From: Pseudomonas sp. PDM18
Lineage (GTDB): Bacteria > Pseudomonadota > Gammaproteobacteria > Pseudomonadales > Pseudomonadaceae
Reading direction: 5' to 3'
Assembly (NCBI RefSeq): GCF_014852585.1
Contig: NZ_JACVBX010000008.1
Span: forward strand, 186,001 to 250,000
DNA length: 64,000 nt
Of this stretch, positions 52,208 to 61,731 are shown piece after piece. Each line of letters begins with the position of its first letter. Position 1 is the first letter of the stretch. A program made the position numbers and the translations under genes. The notes below the pieces were generated by a model that saw only the letters and a list, made by a program, of their open reading frames with translations, did no database searches and had not been told where the DNA came from.

Positions 52208-52519
52208 ATGGACGCCTTCGACGTCCGCGACGGGCAACTGTTCGCGGCAGACCTGTCGTTGCCGGCAATCGCCGGGCGTTTTGGTATGCCGCCAAGCGGT
52301 AACGGCGACCTCCTCGCCCGACTCCGCAGCCCAGTCCGCGAAGAAGGTGGCCTGCTGGCCGTCCGTTCGGCCGGCGCCTATGGTTTCGTCATGAATTCCA
52401 ACTACAACACCCGGGGCCGCGCCGCCGAGGTGCTGGTGGATAGCTCGGCCGCGCACTGGGTGCGTCGCCACGGAACACGACCAGAGCTGTTCGCCGGCGA
52501 AAGCCTGCTGCCGGACTGA
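52208..52519 (+). pseudogene. lysA: Diaminopimelate decarboxylase remnant with internal in-frame deletion
   Basis: The 103-residue frame begins MDAFDVRDGQLFAADLSLPA, which is the LysA N-terminus. After about residue 28 it jumps to the LysA C-terminus: GDLLARLRSPVREEGGLLAV and then [24 protein letters not shown], ending FAGESLLPD. The roughly 300 residues between, including the TIM barrel with the PLP lysine, are missing, and the reading frame is kept. The full enzyme is about 415 residues and performs the last step of lysine synthesis. As it stands this copy cannot decarboxylate diaminopimelate. It still lies between lppL and dapF as in other pseudomonads. A second lysA elsewhere would be needed for prototrophy. 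Confidence 0.85.
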
Positions 52520-52532
52520 GGCCGAGACGACG

Positions 52533-53363
52533 ATGCTTCTGCGTTTTACCAAGATGCATGGGCTGGGCAATGACTTCATGGTCCTGGACCTGGTCAGCCA
52601 GCACGCCCATGTGCAACCACGCCACGTCAAACAGTGGGGCGACCGCAACTTCGGGGTCGGCTTCGATCAACTGCTGATCGTCGAGCCACCAAGCACTCCG
52701 GACGCCGACTTCCGCTACCGCATCTTCAACTGCGACGGTACTGAGGTCGAACAATGCGGCAACGGCGCACGCTGTTTCGCCCGCTTCGTGGTCGACAAGC
52801 GCCTGACCGCGAAGAAGACCATCCGTGTGGAAACCAAGGGCGGCATGATCGAGCTGACCATGGCCAACGATGGCCAGGTCATCGTCGACATGGGCCCGCC
52901 GCGCCTGCAACCCGAGCAGGTGCCGTTCCAGGCCGGTGCCGAAGCGCTGAGCTACCCCCTCGAAGTGGACGGCCAGCAGTACGAGCTGGCAGCGATCTCC
53001 ATGGGCAACCCGCACGGCGTACTGCGCGTGGATGACGTGGACAGCGCTCCGGTCCGCACCCTGGGGCCGAAACTGGAAATCCACGAAAGCTTCCCGCAGA
53101 AGGCCAACATCGGCTTCCTGCAGATCGTCAATCCGCACCAGGCGCGCCTGCGCGTCTGGGAACGCGGCGCAGGCGAGACGCTGGCCTGCGGCACTGGCGC
53201 CTGCGCCGCCGCGGTCGCCGGCATTCGCCAGGGCTGGCTGCAATCGCCGGTACAGATCGACCTTCCCGGCGGACGGTTGTCCATCGAGTGGGCAGGACCG
53301 GGTCAGCCCGTTATGATGACCGGGCCCGCCGTGCGGGTGTTCGAAGGCCAGGTACGTCTATAA
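52533..53363 (+). CDS. dapF: Diaminopimelate epimerase
   Basis: The 276-residue protein has both catalytic cysteine motifs, CGNGARC (near residue 73) and ACGTGACA (near residue 218), and begins [20 protein letters not shown] as expected. It interconverts LL- and meso-diaminopimelate for lysine and peptidoglycan. It is intact, unlike the preceding lysA. The gap from the lysA remnant is 13 nt. Confidence 0.95.
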   Translation: MLLRFTKMHGLGNDFMVLDLVSQHAHVQPRHVKQWGDRNFGVGFDQLLIVEPPSTPDADFRYRIFNCDGTEVEQCGNGARCFARFVVDKRLTAKKTIRVETKGGMIELTMANDGQVIVDMGPPRLQPEQVPFQAGAEALSYPLEVDGQQYELAAISMGNPHGVLRVDDVDSAPVRTLGPKLEIHESFPQKANIGFLQIVNPHQARLRVWERGAGETLACGTGACAAAVAGIRQGWLQSPVQIDLPGGRLSIEWAGPGQPVMMTGPAVRVFEGQVRL

Positions 53364-53374
53364 CCGGGACGCTT

Positions 53375-54076
53375 ATGACCGATACTCCGCAGGACCCCAC
53401 CGTTACGCTCGAAGCCGAACAGGTCGCCGACTATCTTCGCCGGCACCCTGAATTCTTCGTCGATCATGACGAGCTGATCCCGGAGATGCGCATACCGCAC
53501 CAGCCGGGCGATGCCGTGTCGCTGGTGGAGCGCCAGGTACGCCTGCTGCGCGAGCGCAACATCGAGATGCGCCATCGGCTGTCGCAGCTGATGGACGTGG
53601 CCCGCGACAACGACCGCCTGTTCGACAAGACCCGCCGCCTGGTGCTCGACCTGCTCGACGCGACCAGCCTCGAGGAAATCGTCAGCACGACGGAAGACAG
53701 CCTGCGCCACGAGTTCCTCGTGCCCTACGTCAGCCTGATCCTGTTCAGCGACAACAACCTGCCGGTGGGTCGCTCAGTGAGCAGCGCCGAGGCGCATCAG
53801 GCCATCGGCGGACTTCTATCGGGCGGCAAGACCGTCTGCGGCGTGCTGCGCCCCCACGAGCTGGCCTTCCTGTTCTGCGAAAGCGAACGCGAGCAGGTCG
53901 GCTCCGCCGCCGTGGTGCCGCTGACCTTCCAGGGCCTGCACGGCGTACTGGCGATCGGCAGCCCCGACCCGCAGCACTACAAGAGCTCGCTGGGCACCCT
54001 GTTCCTGGGCTACGTCGCCGAAGTCCTCGCGCGGACCCTGCCGCGCTTCTCCACGCCACTGCGCTCGGTGCGCTGA
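53375..54076 (+). CDS. DUF484 family protein (GAF-like)
   Basis: The 233-residue protein starts [34 protein letters not shown], the N-terminal DUF484 segment, followed by a helical linker and a GAF-like C-terminal half ([25 protein letters not shown]). Members are conserved in the dapF-xerC operon of gammaproteobacteria; the role is unknown. The gap to dapF is 11 nt. Confidence 0.88.
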   Translation: MTDTPQDPTVTLEAEQVADYLRRHPEFFVDHDELIPEMRIPHQPGDAVSLVERQVRLLRERNIEMRHRLSQLMDVARDNDRLFDKTRRLVLDLLDATSLEEIVSTTEDSLRHEFLVPYVSLILFSDNNLPVGRSVSSAEAHQAIGGLLSGGKTVCGVLRPHELAFLFCESEREQVGSAAVVPLTFQGLHGVLAIGSPDPQHYKSSLGTLFLGYVAEVLARTLPRFSTPLRSVR

Positions 54077-54110
54077 TCCCGCCGGGCCTTCACCGCTGGG
54101 AGCTGATCGC

Positions 54111-55016
54111 TTGTCGCTCGAAGCCGACCTGGATGCCTACCTGGAACACCTGCGCAGCGAGCGTCAGGTGTCCGTCCATACCCTCGACGGCTATCGCCGC
54201 GACCTGCTGCGCCTCGCCACACTCTGCGAAAAATCCTCGCTGAACGAGTGGCCTGCGCTGCAGGTGCGCGACCTGCGCATGTTCGTCGCCCGCCTGCACC
54301 AGCAGGGCCTCGCCAGCCGCAGCCTGGCGCGCCTGCTGTCGGCCACCCGCGGGCTGTACCAGTACCTGATCCGCGAAGGCCGCTGCCGACACAACCCTGC
54401 CGACGGTCTCGCCGCGCCCAAGGGCGCACGCAAACTGCCACGCACGCTGGATACCGACCGCACCGCGCAACTGCTCGACGGCGGCGTCGAGGACGACTTC
54501 ATCGCCCGCCGCGACCAGGCGCTGCTGGAGCTGTTCTATTCCTCGGGCCTGCGCCTCTCCGAACTGGTCGGCCTCGACCTGGAATGGCTGGACCTCAAGG
54601 ACGGTCTGGTGCGCGTGCACGGCAAGGGCAACAAGGTGCGCGAGCTGCCAGTCGGCCGCGCCGCACGGCAAGCCATCGAAAACTGGCTACCGCTGCGCGC
54701 CCTCGCCTCGCCGCAGGACAACGCCGTGTTCATCGGCCGCAGCGGCAAGCGCCTGACGCCCCGAGCGATCCAGCTGCGGGTGCGTGAAGCCGGCGTGCGC
54801 GAGCTGGGCCAGCACCTGCATCCGCACATGCTGCGGCACTCCTTCGCCAGCCACATGCTCGAATCCTCCCAGGACCTGCGCGCGGTGCAGGAGTTGCTCG
54901 GTCACGCCGACATCGCCACCACGCAGATCTACACCCACCTGGATTTCCAACACCTGGCCACGGTCTATGACCAGGCGCACCCACGGGCACGCCGTAAACC
55001 CGGAGCAGAAGAATGA
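54111..55016 (+). CDS. xerC: Site-specific tyrosine recombinase XerC
   Basis: The 301-residue recombinase has an N-terminal core-binding domain ([26 protein letters not shown]) and a C-terminal catalytic domain with the Arg in [26 protein letters not shown] and the nucleophile Tyr in [10 protein letters not shown]. With XerD it resolves chromosome dimers at dif. The start is a TTG with GGGAG upstream, since no suitable ATG precedes the conserved N-terminus. It overlaps the HAD gene by 4 nt. Confidence 0.93.
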   Translation: MSLEADLDAYLEHLRSERQVSVHTLDGYRRDLLRLATLCEKSSLNEWPALQVRDLRMFVARLHQQGLASRSLARLLSATRGLYQYLIREGRCRHNPADGLAAPKGARKLPRTLDTDRTAQLLDGGVEDDFIARRDQALLELFYSSGLRLSELVGLDLEWLDLKDGLVRVHGKGNKVRELPVGRAARQAIENWLPLRALASPQDNAVFIGRSGKRLTPRAIQLRVREAGVRELGQHLHPHMLRHSFASHMLESSQDLRAVQELLGHADIATTQIYTHLDFQHLATVYDQAHPRARRKPGAEE

Positions 55017-55705
55017 GTATCCGCCTGGTCACCTTCGACCTCGATGACACGCTGTGGGACGTCGCCCCAGTGATGAACAGCGCCGAAGCCACCCTGCGCG
55101 ACTGGCTGGCGGTGAATGCCGCGCAACTGGGCCCAGTGCCCATCGAGCACCTGTGGGCGATCCGCTCGCGGTTGATGGAGCAGGACCCGATGCTCAAGCA
55201 CCGCCTGAGCGAGCTGCGCCGACGCATCCTGTTCCACGCCCTGCTCGACGCCGGTTATCCACAGGCCGAGGCCAGCGATCTGGCCGAAGCCGGCTTCCAG
55301 ACCTTCCTCCAAGCACGCCACCAGGTGGCGCTCTTCCCCGAGGTGCATCCGACCCTGGAGCAACTGGCCAACCGATTCATCCTTGGCGTGCTCACCAACG
55401 GCAATGCTGACGTGCGTCGCCTGGGCCTGGCCGATTACTTCCAGTTCGCCCTGTGCGCGGAAGAGCTGGGCATCGGCAAACCCGACCCGCACCCGTTCCA
55501 GGAAGCACTCAAGCGCGGCGGCGTGGCGGCGGAACACGCCGTGCATATCGGCGACCACCCCAGCGATGACATCGCCGGCGCGCGGCGTGCGGGCATGAAG
55601 GCGATCTGGTTCAACCCGGCGCACAAGGCGTGGGATGGCGAAGAGGCGCCCAGCGCGATCATCCATAACCTTGCCGAGTTGCCGGGGGTTCTAGCGAAGC
55701 TCTAA
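55013..55705 (+). CDS. HAD-superfamily hydrolase (YigB-like)
   Basis: The 230-residue protein has the HAD nucleophile motif [10 protein letters not shown] at the N-terminus, a helical cap, [11 protein letters not shown] (motif II) and [12 protein letters not shown] / [22 protein letters not shown] (motifs III and IV). It resembles YigB, which dephosphorylates FMN or 5-amino-6-ribitylamino-uracil phosphate. It is the last gene of the lppL-dapF-xerC transcription unit and overlaps xerC by 4 nt. Confidence 0.88.
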   Translation: MSIRLVTFDLDDTLWDVAPVMNSAEATLRDWLAVNAAQLGPVPIEHLWAIRSRLMEQDPMLKHRLSELRRRILFHALLDAGYPQAEASDLAEAGFQTFLQARHQVALFPEVHPTLEQLANRFILGVLTNGNADVRRLGLADYFQFALCAEELGIGKPDPHPFQEALKRGGVAAEHAVHIGDHPSDDIAGARRAGMKAIWFNPAHKAWDGEEAPSAIIHNLAELPGVLAKL

Positions 55706-55761
55706 TGCTCCTGCTCCGCGGGCAACACTGACGCTCAGGCATCCACCCTCTACCCACGACC

Positions 55762-55837
55762 GTAAGGTGCATAACCCGGAACGGGTTATCCGCCGATTGC
55801 GTCGCGGCGGATAACGCTGGCGCGTTATGCGCCCTAC
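55762..55837. repeat. GTAGGGCGCATAAC-type extragenic palindrome, copy 3 with diverged left arm
   Basis: The right arm GTTATGCGCCCTAC is intact. The left arm GTAAGGTGCATAACC has two changes from the copies at 37446 and 39573. It lies in the convergent gap between the HAD and sutA genes. Confidence 0.8.
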
Positions 55838-55875
55838 GATCTGCTCGCTCCCACAAGACCCTTACCAACGGACAT

Positions 55876-55917
55876 GAAAAAGCCCCGCCGCTCCGAGGGA
55901 GCGGCGGGGCTTTTTTA
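55876..55917 (-). terminator. Terminator between the HAD and sutA genes
   Basis: The hairpin AAAAAGCCCCGCCGCTCC / GGAGCGGCGGGGCTTTTT is strong and symmetrical, with A and T tails, and can end the sutA transcript from the right and the HAD transcript from the left. Confidence 0.85.
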
Positions 55918-55931
55918 TAAAGCGTCAGATA

Positions 55932-56264
55932 TCAGATAGGGCGGCTGCCGTATTTGCTATCCGGCTTCTTGGGCGGGTCGGCCACGACGTTCGGCTCGAT
56001 CTCCTGCACCTTGCCGCCGCGAGTGAGGAATTCCTCCATCGCGCGGGCAAGCGCATCACGATCCTTCTGCTTGGCTTCGACCGAGGGCAGTTCCTCTTCT
56101 TCCGCAGCGGCCTTGGCTTTCTTGCCACCGCCCTTGGGAGAAGGGGCTTCATCCCCATCGCCGCTGTCTGCTTCGGCGTCGCTGTCGTCCGCTGCGGCGA
56201 GTTCTTCGCCATCGTCCTCGTCAGCGCCGTCCAGTTCGTCCTGTTCCAGTTCTTCGTCGCTCAT
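55932..56264 (-). CDS. sutA: SutA RNA polymerase-associated regulator
   Basis: The 110-residue protein begins MSDEELEQDELDGADEDDGE with a very acidic, low-complexity N-terminus. It then has a helix (SVEAKQKDRDALARAMEEFLTRGGKVQEIEPNVVADPPKKPDSKYGSRPI) that I recognise from SutA of P. aeruginosa. SutA binds RNA polymerase and promotes transcription during slow growth. The protein is probably disordered at both ends. It is transcribed alone toward the terminator at 55876. Confidence 0.93.
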   Translation of the reverse strand: MSDEELEQDELDGADEDDGEELAAADDSDAEADSGDGDEAPSPKGGGKKAKAAAEEEELPSVEAKQKDRDALARAMEEFLTRGGKVQEIEPNVVADPPKKPDSKYGSRPI

Positions 56265-56342
56265 TATTCAACCTCTGTGGTGCTGCAAAGCACGTTAGTT
56301 ATAGCCCAGCTGCGCGCTTTGACGAACGCAGCCGGAAAAAAT

Positions 56343-56768
56343 TCATACAAGCTCGCCCTGCCAGGTCGCCACGATCTTTCGCGGCCCGCCGTGGTCGCGG
56401 TGCTCGCCCAGATAGATACCTTGCCAAGTGCCCATTGCCAAGCCTCCCTCCTGTATCGGCAGCGTCAGCTGGCAGCCCAGCAGGCTCGACTTGAAATGCG
56501 CCGGAAGGTCATCCGGACCTTCGTAGTCATGTTCATAGCCGCTCTCGCCCTGGGGCACCAGGCGATTGAAGAATCGCTCGAAATCGCGGCGCACCGAGGG
56601 ATCGGCATTCTCATTGACCGTCAGCGAAGCGGAGGTGTGCTGCAACAGCAGGTGCAGCAGGCCGACCCGGCACTTCGACAACTCCGGCAGCGCGGCCAGG
56701 ATCTCGTCGGTGACCAGGTGGAAACCTCGCGGGCGAGGGCGCAGGGTGATGGTCTTCTGCTGCCACAT
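56343..56768 (-). CDS. yjbQ: YjbQ family protein (secondary thiamine-phosphate synthase type)
   Basis: The 141-residue protein starts [24 protein letters not shown] and has the UPF0047 motifs [28 protein letters not shown] and [20 protein letters not shown]. The conserved His, Asp and Glu residues can bind a metal. E. coli YjbQ has weak thiamine-phosphate synthase activity, but the physiological function is not settled. It is in the same orientation as sutA, 78 nt upstream. Confidence 0.9.
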   Translation of the reverse strand: MWQQKTITLRPRPRGFHLVTDEILAALPELSKCRVGLLHLLLQHTSASLTVNENADPSVRRDFERFFNRLVPQGESGYEHDYEGPDDLPAHFKSSLLGCQLTLPIQEGGLAMGTWQGIYLGEHRDHGGPRKIVATWQGELV

Positions 56769-56823
56769 GGCGGGCAATCCTTCCGTCGCTAACGGTGATG
56801 CGCGCGCATTCTAGCGTGCTGCC

Positions 56824-56855
56824 AAAAAAAACAAAGGGCGCCTGAGGGCGCCCTT
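56824..56855 (-). terminator. Intrinsic terminator after amtB
   Basis: On the minus strand a hairpin AAGGGCGCC/GGCGCCCTT is followed by TTG and a run of eight T residues, 20 nt past the amtB stop codon. It ends the glnK-amtB operon. Confidence 0.85.
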
Positions 56856-56875
56856 CGTCGAACTTGCGCGACCCC

Positions 56876-58210
56876 TTACAGGTTGTAGCCGCGCTCGTTG
56901 TGCAGGGAGAGGTCCAGGCCCACGGTTTCCTCTTCCTCGGTGACGCGCAGGCCCATGACCAGGTCCAGGACCTTGAGGATCACGAAGCTGACGATACCGG
57001 TGTAGACGATGGTGAAGGCCACGCCCTTGAACTGGGTGAACAGCTGCGCGCCGATGTCGGTCACGGTGCCGAAGCCGCCCAGAGCCGGAGCTGCGAACAC
57101 GCCGGTGAGCAGGGCGCCGACGATGCCGCCGACCGCATGCACGCCGAAGGCGTCCAGGGAGTCGTCATAGCCGACGGCACGCTTGAGGCTGGTGGCGGCG
57201 AAGAAGCAGATCACGCCGGCCGCCAGGCCGATGACGATGGCGCCCATCGGGCCGCAGGTGCCGGCGGCCGGGGTGATGGCGACCAGGCCGGCAACCACGC
57301 CGGAAGCGATGCCCAGGGCGCTTGGCTTACCGTGGGTGATCCACTCGGCGAACATCCAGCCCAGGGCAGCGGCGGCGGTAGCGATCTGGGTGACCAGCAT
57401 GGCCATGCCGGCGGTGCCGTTGGCAGCGGCGGCGGAACCGGCGTTGAAGCCGAACCAGCCCACCCACAGCAGCGCAGCGCCGATCAGGGTGTAGCCCAGG
57501 TTGTGCGGGGCCATGGCCGCGGTCGGGTAGCCTTTGCGCTTGCCGAGCACGATGCACGCCACCAGGCCGGCGATACCAGCGTTGATGTGCACCACGGTGC
57601 CGCCGGCGAAGTCCAGCACGCCCCAGTCCCACAACAGGCCGCCGTCACCGCTCCAGACCATGTGGGCGATCGGTGCGTAGACCAGGGTGAACCACAGCGC
57701 GGTGAAGATCAGCATGGCCGAGAACTTCATGCGCTCGGCGAAGGCGCCGACAATCAGGGCCGGAGTGATGATCGCGAAGGTCATCTGGAACATCACGAAG
57801 ACGCTCTCAGGGAACAGCGCGGCGGCGGAAGTCAGGCCGCTGGTGGTCAGGCCGCTGAGGAAGGCCTTGTCCAGTCCACCGACGAAGGAAGCGAAGTTGA
57901 CCACGCCCTTTTCCATGCCAACGGTATCGAAGGCCAGGCTGTAGCCGTAGACGACCCAGAGGATGCTGATCAGCGCGGTGATCGCGAAGCATTGCATCAT
58001 GATCGACAGGACGTTCTTGGCGCGCACCATCCCGCCGTAGAACAGGGCCAGGCCGGGGATGGTCATCAGCAGCACCAGGGCGCTGGAAATCAGCATCCAG
58101 GCGGTGTCACCGCTGTTCAGGACGGGGGCCGCGGCCTCGTCGGCCAAGGCCAGACCGGGCATTGCGAGGGGCAATAGGGCGCCTAGCCCTGCGTATTTGC
58201 GCAGAGTCAT
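56876..58210 (-). CDS. amtB: Ammonium transporter AmtB
   Basis: The 444-residue protein has a signal peptide (MTLRKYAGLGALLPLAMPGLALA) and 11 membrane helices with AAGTCGPMGAIVIGLAAGVICFFA and FDFAGGTVVHINAGIAGLVA-like segments carrying the pore histidines. It conducts ammonium across the inner membrane and is gated by GlnK. The gene lies 41 nt downstream of glnK in the same operon, the standard glnK-amtB order. Confidence 0.95.
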   Translation of the reverse strand: MTLRKYAGLGALLPLAMPGLALADEAAAPVLNSGDTAWMLISSALVLLMTIPGLALFYGGMVRAKNVLSIMMQCFAITALISILWVVYGYSLAFDTVGMEKGVVNFASFVGGLDKAFLSGLTTSGLTSAAALFPESVFVMFQMTFAIITPALIVGAFAERMKFSAMLIFTALWFTLVYAPIAHMVWSGDGGLLWDWGVLDFAGGTVVHINAGIAGLVACIVLGKRKGYPTAAMAPHNLGYTLIGAALLWVGWFGFNAGSAAAANGTAGMAMLVTQIATAAAALGWMFAEWITHGKPSALGIASGVVAGLVAITPAAGTCGPMGAIVIGLAAGVICFFAATSLKRAVGYDDSLDAFGVHAVGGIVGALLTGVFAAPALGGFGTVTDIGAQLFTQFKGVAFTIVYTGIVSFVILKVLDLVMGLRVTEEEETVGLDLSLHNERGYNL

Positions 58211-58251
58211 TGTTGTTTCTCCTGGGGCGTGGGGTTCGGTGTGGGCTTGGC

Positions 58252-58818
<567 letters not shown>

Positions 58819-58872
58819 TCAGGCACTTGGCCTGAAATGGTGCTTTCTGGCGATTCGCCAGCGCCGCTCTGG

Positions 58873-58889
58873 CGCACCGAAAGCGCGCA
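58873..58889 (-). promoter_or_regulatory. Candidate NtrC-binding site upstream of glnK
   Basis: On the minus strand TGCGCGCTTTCGGTGCG has the two half-sites (TGCnC and GGTGC) of the NtrC consensus TGCACCnnnnnGGTGCA-type enhancer, about 80 bp upstream of the sigma-54 promoter. Its position is typical for NtrC enhancers. A weaker GCAC/GGTGC pair lies between it and the promoter. Confidence 0.5.
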
Positions 58890-58993
58890 CGCCAAGCGGG
58901 CACACTGCTCAAAAAGCGTGCAACCCCGCGCGCCGCAGCCGGTACCGGCTGCGTGTTAGACTGCGCTCTGATTCAATCCGGAACCCATGAACC

Positions 58994-59275
58994 ATGCTGC
59001 CGCCCAAAGCCTTCCTCGATGCCATCAGCCAACAAGCCGGACGCCTGTTCGGTGGCGAATCGCCCCTGCCGAAGGCCGAGCTGGAAGCCCAGTTCAAGGT
59101 TCTGATGCAGAGTGCCTTCAGCAAACTCGACCTGGTCAGCCGCGACGAGTTCGACAGCCAGATGGTCGTCCTCGCGCGCACCCGCGCTCGCCTCGAAGCA
59201 CTGGAAGCCAAGGTCGCGGAGATGGAAGCCAAGTTCTCACCGCCCGCCGCACCAGCCCCCGCCGCCGAAGACTGA
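58994..59275 (+). CDS. ubiK: UbiK (BMFP-type accessory factor)
   Basis: The 93-residue protein MLPPKAFLDAISQQAGRLFG has a helical region ending in a coiled coil (ARTRARLEALEAKVAEMEAKF) and a Pro/Ala-rich tail, the pattern of UbiK/BMFP proteins. UbiK assists ubiquinone biosynthesis in aerobic conditions together with UbiJ. It lies directly upstream of comM. Confidence 0.88.
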   Translation: MLPPKAFLDAISQQAGRLFGGESPLPKAELEAQFKVLMQSAFSKLDLVSRDEFDSQMVVLARTRARLEALEAKVAEMEAKFSPPAAPAPAAED

Positions 59276-59314
59276 TCCCCGCCTGGCGGGCGGCATGGAA
59301 TCCAGGAGTGATCC

Positions 59315-60805
59315 ATGTCCCTCGCCATCGTCCATAGCCGCGCCCAGGTCGGCGTGGAAGCGCCCGGCGTCACAGTCGAGTCGCATCTCGCCAACGGCTT
59401 GCCGTCGCTGACCCTCGTCGGCTTGCCCGAGGGCGCCGTAAAGGAGAGCAAGGACCGCGTACGCAGCGCCCTGCTCAACTCGGGCTTCGATTTCCCCAAC
59501 CGACGCATCACCCTTAACCTCGCCCCGGCTGACTTGCCGAAAGACGGCGGACGCTTCGACCTGGCCATCGCCCTGGGCATTCTCGCCGCCAGCGGCCAGT
59601 TGGCCGATGCCGCCGGGCTGGATGAGCTGGAATGCCTGGGTGAACTGGCGCTCTCCGGTACGCTGCGACCGGTCCCCGGTGTACTGCCCGCAGCACTGGC
59701 GGCCCGCGCCGCCGGGCGCGCCCTGGTGGTGCCCAGGGAGAACGCTGAGGAAGCCAGCCTCGCCAGCGGCCTGACCGTCTATGCCGTCGGCCACCTGCTC
59801 GAGCTGGCCGCGCACTTCAGCGGCCAGGAGCGCCTGCGCCCCTATGAAGCCAATGGTCTGATGCGGGTAACGCCGCCCTATCCCGACCTGTCGGAAGTCC
59901 AGGGGCAGGCCGCCGCCAAGCGTGCGCTGCTGGTCGCCGCCGCCGGCGCGCACAACCTGTTGCTCAGCGGACCACCCGGCACCGGCAAGACTCTGCTCGC
60001 CAGCCGCCTGCCCGGCCTGATGCCACCACTGGATGAGGACGAGGCGCTGCAGGTGGCAGCGATCCATTCCGTCGCTGGGCGCGGGCCGCTGACCCACTGG
60101 CCGCAACGCCCATTCCGCCAGCCCCACCACACCGCTTCCGCACCCGCTCTGGTCGGTGGCGGCAGTCGCCCGCAGCCGGGAGAAATCACCCTGGCCCATG
60201 AAGGGGTCCTGTTCCTCGATGAGCTGCCGGAGTTCGATCGCAAGGTATTGGAGGTGCTGCGCGAGCCGCTGGAAGGTGGCGAAATCGTCATCGCCCGGGC
60301 CAACGGCCGCGTACGTTTCCCGGCGCGTTTCCAACTGGTGGCGGCGATGAACCCCTGCCCCTGCGGCTATCTTGGCGACCCGAGCGGCCGTTGCCGCTGC
60401 TCGCAGGAACAGGTCCAGCGCTATCGCGCCAAGCTCTCCGGGCCGCTGCTGGACCGCATAGACCTGCACCTCACCGTCAGCCGGGAAAGCACCAGCCTCG
60501 CCCCCAGTGGGCCGAGTACCAGCAGCGCCGAACTCGCCGTCCAGGTCGCCGCCGCCCGCCACCGCCAGCTCACCCGCCAGGGTTGCGCCAACGCCTTTCT
60601 GACGTTGAAGAAGATGCACCAATATTGTGCATTGAGCCCGGAAGACCAGGCCTGGCTGGAGAAGGCCGGCGAGCGCCTGAACCTGTCACTGCGGGCCCTG
60701 CACCGGATTCTCAAGGTCGCCCGCACCCTCGCCGACCTGCAGCAGGTCGACAATATCGCCCGCCCGCATCTGGCCGAAGCGCTGCAATACCGCGCGGGGC
60801 ATTAG
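59315..60805 (+). CDS. comM: ComM/YifB family Mg-chelatase-like AAA ATPase
   Basis: The 496-residue protein has an N-terminal Lon-substrate-like domain (SLAIVHSRAQVGVEAPGVTVESHLANGLPSLTLVGLPEG) and an AAA core with Walker A SGPPGTGKTLLASRLPG, Walker B GVLFLDELPEF and the Mg_chelatase C-terminal domain with a Cys cluster NPCPCGYLGDPSGRCRC. ComM is a hexameric helicase that drives branch migration during natural transformation. It ends overlapping the convergent RidA gene by 4 nt. Confidence 0.93.
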   Translation: MSLAIVHSRAQVGVEAPGVTVESHLANGLPSLTLVGLPEGAVKESKDRVRSALLNSGFDFPNRRITLNLAPADLPKDGGRFDLAIALGILAASGQLADAAGLDELECLGELALSGTLRPVPGVLPAALAARAAGRALVVPRENAEEASLASGLTVYAVGHLLELAAHFSGQERLRPYEANGLMRVTPPYPDLSEVQGQAAAKRALLVAAAGAHNLLLSGPPGTGKTLLASRLPGLMPPLDEDEALQVAAIHSVAGRGPLTHWPQRPFRQPHHTASAPALVGGGSRPQPGEITLAHEGVLFLDELPEFDRKVLEVLREPLEGGEIVIARANGRVRFPARFQLVAAMNPCPCGYLGDPSGRCRCSQEQVQRYRAKLSGPLLDRIDLHLTVSRESTSLAPSGPSTSSAELAVQVAAARHRQLTRQGCANAFLTLKKMHQYCALSPEDQAWLEKAGERLNLSLRALHRILKVARTLADLQQVDNIARPHLAEALQYRAGH

Positions 60806-61290
60806 CGGGGGCGATCGAGCGCAACCGCCAGGAGGTTCAGCTCGACCGTCGCGCCCTTCGGCAACTGGTAGACGCCGACCGAAGTGCGCGTGTGCACGCC
60901 GGCCGCACCCAGCACCTCATACAGCACCGCCGAAGCGCCATCGGCCACCTCGCTAAGCTGAGTGAAGTGCTCGGCGCACTGCACGAACACATTGAGCTGC
61001 AGCACCTTGCGCACACGGTCGAGGTCGCCCAGCGCCTGCTGCAGCAACGCCAGCGCCCGCATCACGCAGACCTTCGCGGCGAGCTGGGCCTCGACCAACG
61101 AGACCTCGCTGCCCGCCCGGCCGCGTACGACGATCTCATCGCCCACTCGAGGAATCTGCCCACTGAGGTGCACCTCGTTCCCCTCAATGAGGAAGGGCAC
61201 GTAGTTACCGCCGAGCTTCATTTCACCGCTGAAGTCGTAGCCGAGTTCGGCGGCGACCCGCTCAAACGCGGTAGCGCGCGTCTCGCTCAT
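60802..61290 (-). CDS. RidA/YjgF-family protein
   Basis: The 162-residue protein has a RidA-like fold with VHLSGQIPR and the conserved Arg and Glu region HTRTSVGVYQLPKGATVELNLLAVA. The longer N-terminus (residues 1-35) places it in the RidA subfamily with an extra helix (YjgH/Rid7-like) rather than classic RidA, which is about 128 residues. RidA hydrolyses reactive enamine/imine intermediates from PLP enzymes. It converges with comM. Confidence 0.85.
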   Translation of the reverse strand: MSETRATAFERVAAELGYDFSGEMKLGGNYVPFLIEGNEVHLSGQIPRVGDEIVVRGRAGSEVSLVEAQLAAKVCVMRALALLQQALGDLDRVRKVLQLNVFVQCAEHFTQLSEVADGASAVLYEVLGAAGVHTRTSVGVYQLPKGATVELNLLAVALDRPR

Positions 61291-61316
61291 TAAGCATTCC
61301 CTGTTGAGCCGTTTTA

Positions 61317-61547
61317 TCAGCAGCGCCAGAACGGCCGCATCGCTTCCAGTTTCGCCTGCTCGCGACTGATGCCGATGTCGCGCAGTTGCTCGTCGCTCAA
61401 CTCCAGTAATTGCTTGCGAGTGCGCACTCGACGCCAGAACTGCTGCCAGCGGTTTTCACCGGGAACACGCAGATCGATGCGCGCGCCGGGGATATCCAGT
61501 AGTTCCTGTTGATAAAGGGTCAGCCGCACATCACTCAGGCCGCTCAT
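61317..61547 (-). CDS. DUF1127 domain protein
   Basis: The 76-residue protein carries the DUF1127 core WRRVRTRKQLLELSDEQLRDIGISREQAKLEA, an amphipathic, basic segment found in small regulators that bind RNA polymerase or RNA in proteobacteria. The first 30 residues have no recognisable match. It is transcribed with the RidA gene, 26 nt apart, and away from the divergent MocR gene. Confidence 0.82.
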   Translation of the reverse strand: MSGLSDVRLTLYQQELLDIPGARIDLRVPGENRWQQFWRRVRTRKQLLELSDEQLRDIGISREQAKLEAMRPFWRC

Positions 61548-61611
61548 GTCGTCGCTCCTCCAGTCGGGTATTCCAGACGTGTGACTAGCGTGATGAATCG
61601 GCGGAAATCAT

Positions 61612-61692
61612 TACAGATTCAACTCGGTAAAGTTTTTTCCATACAGACTCGAGCGAAATCCTTCTGAATGGCGTATTTTTTCCTAATCTGTA
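61612..61692. promoter_or_regulatory. Repeated TACAGATTC-type sites upstream of the MocR regulator
   Basis: TACAGATTC (61612) and TACAGACTC (61642) are direct repeats 30 bp apart, about three helical turns. An inverted copy AATCTGTA lies at 61685-61692. MocR proteins commonly bind direct repeats, so these may be autoregulatory sites or sites for the divergent DUF1127 gene. Confidence 0.45.
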
Positions 61693-61731
61693 CTGCATTC
61701 CGCCGAGAGATTCCGGCACCGGAGATCTGTC

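Noticed and set aside
59237-60622. Long minus-strand frame opposite comM
   Set aside because: It is biased to Gly, Ala and Gln and unrelated to any family; comM has Walker motifs on the other strand.
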